NCBI GenBank assembly: GCA_026421135.1
Contig: JAPKCR010000026.1
Span: forward strand, 1 to 11,028
DNA: 11,028 bases
Reading direction: 5' to 3'
DNA from: Sulfitobacter sp.
Lineage (GTDB): Bacteria; Pseudomonadota; Alphaproteobacteria; Rhodobacterales; Rhodobacteraceae
In this document: one piece after another, positions 1-5,623 of the stretch
How positions within the stretch are numbered: position 1 is the first letter of the stretch
How the letters are laid out: every line of letters starts with the position of its first letter
Position numbers and translations under genes: made by a program
The notes under the pieces: generated by a model
What the model saw: the letters and a program-made list of their open reading frames with translations, nothing else
The model's database searches: none
Told to the model about the DNA's origin: nothing

Positions 1-25
1 GTGGGCACTTCCTCCCTGTCAGACT

Positions 26-55
26 GGCCGTGCCTTCGGGTACGGCCTTTTTTTT
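26..55 (+). terminator. Rho-independent terminator of an upstream unit
   Basis: Nine paired positions (26-34 with 39-47, one of them G-U) close a TTCG tetraloop and are followed by eight T residues (48-55). This is a textbook intrinsic terminator for something transcribed rightward from outside the window. No frame of bases 1-25 contains a stop codon, so the unit that ends here is either an RNA or a gene whose stop lies further left. Confidence 0.9.
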
Positions 56-98
56 CTGCAATGCAGCATAAGTATCCGATCCTATTGAATATTTCCTA

Positions 99-127
99 TT
101 GACCGCAGCGGCGCGGTCTCGTAACCT
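99..127 (+). promoter_or_regulatory. Candidate sigma70-type promoter of a short RNA
   Basis: TTGACC (99-104) and TAACCT (122-127) are separated by exactly 17 bases, a good housekeeping-type promoter for an alphaproteobacterium, where the -35 box is usually the better conserved half. Transcription would begin near 134. The spacer contains a perfect inverted repeat, GACCGC (101-106) and GCGGTC (113-118), which could be an operator. The promoter lies between two terminators, so the transcript would be only about 68 bases long. Confidence 0.5.
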
Positions 128-133
128 TCCCTC

Positions 134-201
134 AATAAGTCGGCCCAGTCCGACGGGGAGAAGAGAAGAACAGGGAAAAGGACGCTTTTGCGTCCTTTTT
201 T
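134..201 (+). ncRNA. Candidate small RNA, unknown family
   Basis: The stretch from the predicted transcription start to the T-run has the layout of a stand-alone bacterial small RNA. A 5' hairpin has a 5-bp stem (139-143 with 150-154) and a 6-base loop. A purine-rich, probably unpaired stretch follows (155-175, mostly G and A). A 3' intrinsic terminator closes it (176-201). I see no start codon with a ribosome binding site and no useful reading frame. The purine-rich segment could pair with pyrimidine-rich targets. I do not recognise the family. It could instead be an attenuated leader for the IalB-domain gene that begins at 334. Confidence 0.4.
176..201 (+). terminator. Rho-independent terminator
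   Basis: A perfect 10-bp inverted repeat (176-185 with 190-199; the inner part is GGACGC/GCGTCC) closes a TTTT loop and runs into six T residues. It ends the candidate small RNA. It also separates the downstream IalB-domain gene from upstream transcription, so that gene should have its own promoter within about 202-333. Confidence 0.85.
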
Positions 202-241
202 CTTGTTCGGCATCATGCATTTTTTAAGATCAGCAAGAAAC

Positions 242-308
242 TGCCTGACCTACCTAAAAAGCTGTCGTATCTTGCCTGACAATCATTCAACGGCATGGTA
301 AATGCCTG
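242..308 (+). repeat. Three helically phased TGCCTG repeats upstream of the IalB-domain gene
   Basis: TGCCTGAC occurs at 242-249 and again at 273-280, and the shorter TGCCTG at 303-308. Start-to-start spacing is 31 and 30 bases, about three helical turns. The second copy overlaps a possible weak -35 box (TTGCCT, 272-277). The third is the right arm of a small inverted repeat (GGCAT 292-296, ATGCC 302-306). This may be a regulator-binding array for the gene at 334, but the match is short and chance is not excluded. Confidence 0.3.
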
Positions 309-333
309 TAAATTTAACTGATTTGGACTGAGC

Positions 334-984
334 ATGAACAAGTATTTGAACATCCTTCCCCTCTGTGCGGCATTGGCGTTGACGGTGCCTGTTACGTCAT
401 TTGCGCAAACCGCTACTACTGAAACAACGACCGAAGCCCCGGCCGAAGCGCCCGCGACAGAAACCTCGCCAGCCAAAACCACAATTGAATCACAGCTCAG
501 CATGGGCGACGTTTCCGAGGCCGACACAGCACTTGGCAAGCCCTATACCAAGGAAGTTGTCGGTGCCTGGGAAATGCGCTGCATCAAGACAGAGGAAGAA
601 ATTGACCCCTGCCAAATGTATCAGCTTTTGGATGACGGCCAAGGTGTGCCCGTCGCTGAGTTTTCGTTGTTCCGTCTGCCCAGTGGCGGCAAGGCCGAAG
701 CAGGCGCAACGGTTGTCGTTCCACTGGAAACGGCCCTGCCCTCGCAGCTGAGCATTTCTGTCGATGGTGGCAAAGCCCGCCGGTACCCTTTCGCCTTCTG
801 TAACCCCGTTGGTTGCTATGTTCGCATGGGTCTGACCAAAGATGATGTCGCGGCCTTTAAGCGCGGCAAAGAGGCGGTGATCACCATCGTGCCAGCCTTG
901 GCACCCGATCAGACCGTACAACTGGCATTGTCACTGGACGGCTTTACAGCCAGTTTCGACAAGTCATCGGTTATTGATCAGTAA
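334..984 (+). CDS. Exported IalB-domain (invasion-associated locus B) protein
   Basis: This 216-residue protein is predicted to be periplasmic or envelope-associated. Residues 1-24 form a Sec signal peptide (a short basic start, then a hydrophobic core) with a likely signal peptidase I site at SFA|Q. Residues 25-55 are a low-complexity linker rich in Ala, Thr, Glu and Pro. Residues 60-210 match the IalB fold, including the GAWEMRC segment and four cysteines (C83, C93, C156, C161) that could form two disulfides. IalB was named for a Bartonella erythrocyte-invasion locus, but the domain is common in free-living alphaproteobacteria, where its biochemical role is unknown, so an invasion role should not be read into it. 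The start ATG has only a weak GGA upstream (325-327), and the signal peptide supports this start. The gene stands alone between the terminators at 176-201 and 1009-1040. Confidence 0.85.
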   Translation: MNKYLNILPLCAALALTVPVTSFAQTATTETTTEAPAEAPATETSPAKTTIESQLSMGDVSEADTALGKPYTKEVVGAWEMRCIKTEEEIDPCQMYQLLDDGQGVPVAEFSLFRLPSGGKAEAGATVVVPLETALPSQLSISVDGGKARRYPFAFCNPVGCYVRMGLTKDDVAAFKRGKEAVITIVPALAPDQTVQLALSLDGFTASFDKSSVIDQ

Positions 985-1008
985 AACTAGTTCAATTTCA
1001 AACTATCC

Positions 1009-1040
1009 AAGGCCGTCTCGTCACCGAGGCGGCCTTCTTT
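1009..1040 (+). terminator. Terminator after the IalB-domain gene
   Basis: A 12-position stem with one mismatch (1009-1020 with 1025-1036; outer part AAGGCCG/CGGCCTT) closes a TCAC loop and is followed by CTTT. It lies between two convergent genes, 25 bases past the IalB-domain stop and just past the ketoacyl synthase stop. It may therefore serve both strands, although the minus-strand side lacks a clear T-run. Confidence 0.7.
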
Positions 1041-1055
1041 AATTCCGCTTTGCCG

Positions 1056-2264
1056 CTAGATTCTACGTAGCGCAATCACAGCATTCATGCCCCCAAACGC
1101 AAAAGCATTGGACAGTGCAACCGTCACCTTTGCATTGCGCGCCTCGTTAGGGACCACATCGAGGGCACATTCGGGATCAGGTTCCTGATAGCCAATGGTT
1201 GGGGCAATCACACCTTCACGCAGGGCCATGATACAGGCGAGCAGTTCAACAGCGCCGGTGCCGCCGATCAGATGACCGTGCATCGACTTGGTCGAACTGA
1301 TCATCAACTGGTCAGCATGCGAACCAAACACATCCTTTACAGCCGCACATTCGGTTTTATCGTTCGCCGTAGTACCGGTACCATGGGCGTTGATATAGCC
1401 CACTTGATCTGCGCTTATCTGTGCGTCTTGCAATGCGCCCTTCATCGCGCGGGCGGCCCCTTCCCTGGACGGCATCACAATATCACTGGCATCCGATGTC
1501 ATGGCAAAGCCTGCAACCTCGCACAGGATATCTGCGCCACGGGCGCGGGCGTGTTCATAGTCCTCAAACACGAAAACGGCGGCCCCCTCGCCCTGAACCA
1601 TACCATTGCGGTTGGCGGAAAACGGGCGGCAGGCGTCGCGGCTCATGACGCGCAACCCCTCCCACGCTTTCACACCACCAAAGCACAGCATCGATTCAGA
1701 TCCGCCGGTGACCATCGCTGGTGCCATGCCCGACCGCACCATAGCGAACGCCTGTGCCATCGCGTGATTAGACGATGCGCAGGCCGTTGAAACGGTAAAG
1801 GACGGCCCCTTTAGGTTATACTCCATGCTGACATGGCTTGCGGCAGCGTTGTTCATCAGCTTGGGCACCACAAAGGGATGAACGCGGTTCTTTCCCTCTT
1901 CATAGACGGCGCGATAGTTATCATCCCAAGTGCTGACACCGCCGCCCGCCGTTCCAAGAACCACGCCTGCTTTTGCAGACAAGTCGCCAGAAAAAATAAG
2001 TCCGGATTGTTCAATCGCCTGTGCTGCAGCGGCCAAAGTGAATTGCGTGAACCGATCATACAGTGACAATTGCTGGCGGTTAAAGCGTGTTTCGGACGCG
2101 AAGTTCTTAACCTGCCCGCCGATCTGGATCGACAGCCTTTCGACATTGCGAAATTCAAGTTGGCTAATGCCACACACACCGTTCTGCATGGCGGCCATTG
2201 TATCTGGTACATTAAGGCCAAGCGCATTGATCGTACCGGCCCCGGTGATGACAACACGTTTCAC
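1056..2264 (-). CDS. FabF-like beta-ketoacyl-ACP synthase (condensing enzyme)
   Basis: This 402-residue cytoplasmic enzyme belongs to the KAS I/II thiolase-fold family, which condenses malonyl-ACP with an acyl-ACP to extend a fatty chain by two carbons. The catalytic triad is intact: C162 in STACASS, H294 in NAHGTGT and H331 in HGHLIGGTGAVE. The conserved lysine of the STKS motif is K326. The length is close to the usual 410 or so. The start is GTG, since the reading MKRVVITGAG is the family's normal N-terminus, and it lies 5 bases after the acyl carrier protein stop, suggesting coupled translation. It is probably a second, specialised copy rather than the housekeeping fabF, because its neighbours are lpxD and a divergent ACP, with no fabD or fabG. 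By analogy with rhizobial acpXL clusters it could build an unusual acyl chain for lipid A. That role is inference. Confidence 0.9.
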   Translation of the reverse strand: MKRVVITGAGTINALGLNVPDTMAAMQNGVCGISQLEFRNVERLSIQIGGQVKNFASETRFNRQQLSLYDRFTQFTLAAAAQAIEQSGLIFSGDLSAKAGVVLGTAGGGVSTWDDNYRAVYEEGKNRVHPFVVPKLMNNAAASHVSMEYNLKGPSFTVSTACASSNHAMAQAFAMVRSGMAPAMVTGGSESMLCFGGVKAWEGLRVMSRDACRPFSANRNGMVQGEGAAVFVFEDYEHARARGADILCEVAGFAMTSDASDIVMPSREGAARAMKGALQDAQISADQVGYINAHGTGTTANDKTECAAVKDVFGSHADQLMISSTKSMHGHLIGGTGAVELLACIMALREGVIAPTIGYQEPDPECALDVVPNEARNAKVTVALSNAFAFGGMNAVIALRRI

Positions 2265-2269
2265 CGCGC

Positions 2270-2527
2270 CTAACCTTGCTCGGCTTTTAGCCGCTCGATG
2301 CCGGCAACTATGCTGGCCACACTAGAGATATCAAAACCGGACGTTTCCGGTTGGTTGGCGTTGAAAGGCACCGAGATGTCAAAAGCTTCCTCAATCGCAA
2401 AGATGCTTTCGACCACCCCCATACTGTCAATACCAAGATCCTCGAGCGTGCTGCCCAACGTGACATCCGACGGCTCGAGCACGGCCTGTTCTGCCAAGAT
2501 AACAATGACCTGATCTTGAATGCTCAA
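2270..2527 (-). CDS. Dedicated acyl carrier protein (85 aa, TTG start)
   Basis: This small acidic carrier protein holds acyl chains on a 4'-phosphopantetheine arm. The attachment serine is S35 in LGIDSMG, equivalent to the DSL motif of AcpP. Helix 2 (residues 36-50) is rich in acidic residues, as expected for docking to partner enzymes. Between helix 2 and the last helix lies a segment (FNANQPETSG, about 55-64) several residues longer than in AcpP, a mild reminder of the enlarged loop of rhizobial AcpXL, but the protein is not a clear AcpXL. I chose the TTG at 2527 because a strong AGGGAG (2535-2540) sits 7 bases upstream and the product then starts like a normal ACP. The in-frame ATG at 2578 would overlap lpxD and add 17 unlikely residues. 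It lies in an operon between lpxD and the ketoacyl synthase, so it probably serves lipid A acylation (inference). Confidence 0.85.
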   Translation of the reverse strand: MSIQDQVIVILAEQAVLEPSDVTLGSTLEDLGIDSMGVVESIFAIEEAFDISVPFNANQPETSGFDISSVASIVAGIERLKAEQG

Positions 2528-2534
2528 CGAAGCT

Positions 2535-2540
2535 CTCCCT
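2535..2540 (-). promoter_or_regulatory. Ribosome binding site that fixes the ACP start
   Basis: On the minus strand AGGGAG lies 7 bases upstream of the TTG at 2527-2525. No comparable purine-rich site precedes the alternative ATG at 2578. This supports the unusual TTG start and a product of 85 residues. Confidence 0.75.
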
Positions 2541-2564
2541 TTAACCTGTCTCCCATGCGCGCAA

Positions 2565-3656
2565 TTAGGCGTCGGCATCGGGCTTGGACAATTCTTTCTT
2601 TAACGCTGCAAAATCGCGCAGCAAACGGGGCAGACGCCGCAATGCTTTATAGCTGTCGATTTGTTTACCCATCTCGGTTGCGGGATACCCCAACATGGAT
2701 CGCCCCGCAGGCACATTCGACATCAGTTTGGTACTGCCGCCAGCAATCACACCGTCGCCGACAAAGATATTGTCACTGACGCCGCATTGCCCACCTAGCA
2801 CCACGTTATTACCGATGGTGGCAGATCCCGCGATACCGACCTGTCCGCAGATCAAACTGTTAGTTCCGATGACCACGTTGTGCCCAAGATGCACTTGGTT
2901 ATCCAACTTGGTACCGTCGCCGATAACCGTGTTGCGAATGGTACCGCTGTCGATGGTACAATTCATTCCGCATTCGACGTCGTTCCCGATGGTCACGCTG
3001 CCAAGGGTGTGGATGCGCGTCCACTGCTGCGCTTTTGTGTCGCCACGATCACCCAGCGTTTTGCGGGTCTGCTCGACCGTGCTTGGCTCTGCCGTTACAA
3101 AAGAAAATCCGTCGCCGCCAATGCGTGCGCCCGGTTGTGCGATGAAATCATCACCGATTTCCACCCGCGCGCCAATGCTGACGTGATCGCGCAGATAGGC
3201 GTTGCTGCCCAATCGCGCATCCTTGCCGATATGGCATTGCGGCCCGATCACGCTTCCCCCGCCGATTTTCACACCTGCGGCAATGACGGTGAACGGTCCG
3301 ACAGAAACATCTTTACCCAGCATGGCCGTCGGATCAATAATTGCGGACGGATGGATACCCGCCTCGAACCCCTGCCCTTGGTCCATCATTTTCGTCAGTC
3401 CCGACATTGCAAAGCGCGGACGATCCGGCAAAATTGCGGCCTTTAAGCCAAGCGCTTGCCAATCGGCATCGGGCCATAGCATTGCGGCTTGGGCGGCCCC
3501 CTCGGTCAGACTATCCGCGTATTTGGGGCTCATCGCTAGGGCCAGATCATCCGGCCCGGCCTGTGCAGGTTCGGCCAGCTTTGCGATCTTTAGCGACGTG
3601 TCACCAACGGCCTTCGCCCCCAGTGACACAGCAATCTCTTGAATAGTGTGGCGCAT
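2565..3656 (-). CDS. lpxD: UDP-3-O-(3-hydroxyacyl)glucosamine N-acyltransferase
   Basis: LpxD transfers a 3-hydroxyacyl chain from ACP to the 2-amino group of UDP-3-O-acyl-glucosamine, the third step of lipid A synthesis, in the cytoplasm. Residues 1-95 are the N-terminal uridine-binding domain. Residues 100-330 form the left-handed beta-helix of hexapeptide repeats (for example IGNNVVLGG). A C-terminal helical tail follows, involved in ACP recognition in E. coli LpxD. The catalytic histidine, equivalent to H239 of E. coli, is H259 in VHLGHNV. The length of 363 exceeds the 341 of E. coli mainly because of a polar loop at about 188-214. Its place here, after an L,D-transpeptidase and before an ACP and ketoacyl synthase, differs from the common bamA-lpxD-fabZ-lpxA order. 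The start ATG has an AGGGG 8-12 bases upstream, buried in a hairpin (3660-3680). Confidence 0.95.
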   Translation of the reverse strand: MRHTIQEIAVSLGAKAVGDTSLKIAKLAEPAQAGPDDLALAMSPKYADSLTEGAAQAAMLWPDADWQALGLKAAILPDRPRFAMSGLTKMMDQGQGFEAGIHPSAIIDPTAMLGKDVSVGPFTVIAAGVKIGGGSVIGPQCHIGKDARLGSNAYLRDHVSIGARVEIGDDFIAQPGARIGGDGFSFVTAEPSTVEQTRKTLGDRGDTKAQQWTRIHTLGSVTIGNDVECGMNCTIDSGTIRNTVIGDGTKLDNQVHLGHNVVIGTNSLICGQVGIAGSATIGNNVVLGGQCGVSDNIFVGDGVIAGGSTKLMSNVPAGRSMLGYPATEMGKQIDSYKALRRLPRLLRDFAALKKELSKPDADA

Positions 3657-3659
3657 GGT

Positions 3660-3680
3660 TCATCCCCTTGTCGGGGATGA
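3660..3680 (-). promoter_or_regulatory. Hairpin hiding the lpxD ribosome binding site
   Basis: A perfect 8-bp inverted repeat (TCATCCCC 3660-3667, GGGGATGA 3673-3680) with a 5-base loop fills almost the whole 25-base gap between the transpeptidase stop and the lpxD start. In the minus-strand RNA the 3' arm carries the GGGG of the lpxD Shine-Dalgarno sequence, so the stem would block it. A ribosome finishing the upstream gene stops one base before the stem and should melt it, which would couple translation of the two genes. There is no T-run, so it is not a terminator. Confidence 0.6.
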
Positions 3681-3681
3681 A

Positions 3682-5310
3682 TTAACCCTGAACAGCGCCC
3701 AATGCTACCCCTGCCTTGCTGAGCGCATTCCATATCCTGGCGTCACGACCATAGATATCGTCGCGATACTGGGTGTGTCCGCGTGGTGTGGTAAAGGCTG
3801 TACGGTAAACAATGTGGACCGGCAGCTCGTTATCCAGATGCACAAACGTCTCGCGGCCAGTGGCCAGCTTTGCCTTAAAGAATTTCACCGGGTCAGCGAC
3901 CTGCGCCGCCAGCAAGGTATAGGCAAATTCAAACGGATCCGCCAAACGCACGCAACCGTGGCTGAACGCGCGTACATCATGGGCGAACAGGTTTTTGGAA
4001 GGCGTATCGTGCAGGTAGATATTGTATTTGTTCGGGAAGATAAATTTCACCAGCCCAAGCGCGTTCCGCGTCCCCGGTTTCTGGCGCATTCCATAGGGAA
4101 AGTTTCGCGCATTATAGCGGCTAAAGTTTACCGATCCCCGATTTACGATCCGGCCCCGCCCGTCAATCAGATCGATATGACCTGCAGCACCCGAATTGCG
4201 CTGCATCGAGGGCAGGTATTCTTTGGTCACAATTGACCGCGGTACCGTCCATGTCGGATTGATGACGATATATTCCATCGTGTCGGAAAACTCCGGCGTA
4301 TGACGGCCGTCTTCGTTCGCTCCAACAACCGAACGCGTTTCAAACGTGACGCGGCCATCGTCGATGATTGCTGCAGTAAACCCGGGGATGTTCACCAACA
4401 CATGGCGCGCGCCGCGTTCCTTGTTCAGCCAGCGTTCCCGCTCCATTGCAACGATGACGGATTTCAGTCGGGTCTCAACGCTTTTGTTGATCTCTGACAT
4501 CGTGCCACTGCCTGCTACACCGTCTGCGTTCAATCCGTGATCTCTTTGAAATTCACGCACGGATTCTACCATGACCTGATCATAGGTCATGGAATTAGTC
4601 CGCTTTAGGTACCCCATCGCGATCAAACGATTGCGCAAGGCGACAACCCCGCTCCCCTGCGCACCGGGCTTAAGCGTTGGTACCGTGACCACGGGCCCCC
4701 AACCGCCCTTGGCCATCAGCGCCTCCATCGCAAGCTTTTCGCGCATAAGCGCGTTATATTCCAATGTCCCGGGGCGCAGATTGCGCAGAAACGGCATCGG
4801 GTCGGATTTGACGAAATCGGCAATATATCCCTGGCGATCGCGGTACGGCACTTCGCGCGCGATCCCGTTGTCGATCCGCGAAGGGATCAATACGCCGGTT
4901 TGCAGGTCACGGGCGTATTGCAAAAAGACCTTGGTCAATTGGACTTCGGCCAGGCCACGGTCACGCGGAGTTTTTGCGTTTTTTAAGGTCGCCATCAGGC
5001 CGGTCGGGTCATAGCGGGCGATCGGCAGCCCATGTTTGTCCGCCGAAGTGATCGCAGCCATCAGCGCCGCGCGACGGTCCCGATGTGTGTCAGACCCTTC
5101 GGTCCAAACAGGTTCATAATTGTGTGTACGATAATAGGCGGCAATATCGGCATCACGCGCGGCCGCTTCGGCCACGGCTTGCTTGAAGGCAGTCACTTGC
5201 GCGAAAACGGGCGCAGGGGCGGCAGACATCATAAAAACCGTTGCAACAGCACCTAAGAACGCGGTTAGCCCGCGGTTGATACCTAGCGTATTGCCTAGAT
5301 TTTTAATCAT
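3682..5310 (-). CDS. Exported L,D-transpeptidase (YcbB/LdtD-like, YkuD domain)
   Basis: This 542-residue periplasmic enzyme is expected to form 3-3 (mDAP-mDAP) peptidoglycan cross-links. Residues 1-37 form a Sec signal peptide with a likely cut at VFA|Q. A helical scaffold domain follows (about 40-205). A peptidoglycan-binding domain spans about 213-277 (YDQVMVESVREFQRDHGL, then NADGVAGSGT). The YkuD catalytic domain spans about 302-480. The nucleophile is C453 in SHGCVR and the paired histidine is H434 in YLHDTPSK. Domain order and size match E. coli LdtD (YcbB) better than the short Ldts. The start ATG has an AGGTG 5 bases upstream (5316-5320). It is the first gene of a four-gene operon with lpxD, and it diverges from a MepK-like peptidase, an arrangement recalling the adjacent ycbB and ycbK genes of E. 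coli. Confidence 0.93.
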   Translation of the reverse strand: MIKNLGNTLGINRGLTAFLGAVATVFMMSAAPAPVFAQVTAFKQAVAEAAARDADIAAYYRTHNYEPVWTEGSDTHRDRRAALMAAITSADKHGLPIARYDPTGLMATLKNAKTPRDRGLAEVQLTKVFLQYARDLQTGVLIPSRIDNGIAREVPYRDRQGYIADFVKSDPMPFLRNLRPGTLEYNALMREKLAMEALMAKGGWGPVVTVPTLKPGAQGSGVVALRNRLIAMGYLKRTNSMTYDQVMVESVREFQRDHGLNADGVAGSGTMSEINKSVETRLKSVIVAMERERWLNKERGARHVLVNIPGFTAAIIDDGRVTFETRSVVGANEDGRHTPEFSDTMEYIVINPTWTVPRSIVTKEYLPSMQRNSGAAGHIDLIDGRGRIVNRGSVNFSRYNARNFPYGMRQKPGTRNALGLVKFIFPNKYNIYLHDTPSKNLFAHDVRAFSHGCVRLADPFEFAYTLLAAQVADPVKFFKAKLATGRETFVHLDNELPVHIVYRTAFTTPRGHTQYRDDIYGRDARIWNALSKAGVALGAVQG

Positions 5311-5574
5311 CGATTCACCTAATAATCTTTACTGAAATCTGCCCCCATAACGCGTGGAAACGCCCGATTTTGTCCAATAACAATCTGTGTGATGAGGATA
5401 CAAACCTAGTATTGATGCGTTTTCGCATCGGGGTGTTGCAAAAATGACCAGCCCTTTCGCCATTGCGCAAATTTTCGCCTAAAATTCTTGATAGATGGAA
5501 CCTTTTCGATTCAGCACTTGGTTAAAGAATCGCTGTATGTCATATAGTCGTTGCATCTGGGGATAATCGAGAAT

Positions 5575-5594
5575 TTCCATGTAACATCATGGAA
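5575..5594 (+). promoter_or_regulatory. Perfect 20-bp palindrome, candidate operator
   Basis: TTCCATG (5575-5581) and CATGGAA (5588-5594) form a perfect 7-6-7 dyad. It covers the -35 region expected for the TATAAT at 5602-5607, so a dimeric regulator bound here could block or assist the DUF882 gene promoter. If transcription starts instead near 5555, the palindrome would lie in the leader as a hairpin. I cannot name the regulator. Confidence 0.45.
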
Positions 5595-5601
5595 GATCAG
5601 G

Positions 5602-5607
5602 TATAAT
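5602..5607 (+). promoter_or_regulatory. Candidate -10 box (TATAAT) of the DUF882 gene
   Basis: A perfect TATAAT consensus lies 16 bases before the start codon. No good -35 box lies 17 bases upstream (5579-5584 reads ATGTAA), so the promoter may need an activator at the overlapping palindrome. Transcription from about 5614 would leave a leader of only about 10 bases and would cut into the AGGA at 5610-5613. That speaks against it being the only promoter. Confidence 0.35.
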
Positions 5608-5623
5608 ACAGGACGTTAGACGC

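Larger units (their letters stand above)
5311..5623. promoter_or_regulatory. Divergent control region between ldt operon and DUF882 gene
   Basis: This 313-base gene-free stretch must hold promoters for both directions. Rightward, TTGGTT (5518-5523) and CATATA (5541-5546) with a 17-base spacer are one candidate, and a perfect TATAAT (5602-5607) is another. Leftward, I see no convincing promoter for the transpeptidase operon. Three GANTC sites (5312, 5508, 5527) could be CcrM methylation targets. A 6-bp hairpin (5414-5419 with 5424-5429) has no T-run. The region is more AT-rich than its flanks, and I see no small ORF with a good ribosome binding site. Confidence 0.5.

Noticed and set aside
213..539. 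108-codon minus-strand open frame at the start of the IalB-domain gene
   Set aside because: It mirrors the Ala/Thr/Glu-rich linker and signal peptide of the real gene, and has no homology that I can see.
2528..2578. Upstream ATG (2578) as the ACP start
   Set aside because: It would overlap lpxD and add 17 residues unlike any ACP N-terminus. The TTG at 2527 has a far better ribosome binding site.
2695..3446. Long open frames on the plus strand opposite lpxD
   Set aside because: They are antisense shadows of a highly conserved gene, have no ribosome binding sites and give no recognisable protein.
5414..5429. Perfect 6-bp hairpin GATGCG-TTTT-CGCATC in the divergent region
   Set aside because: It has no T-run on either side and does not overlap a promoter or ribosome binding site that I can place, so I give it no function.
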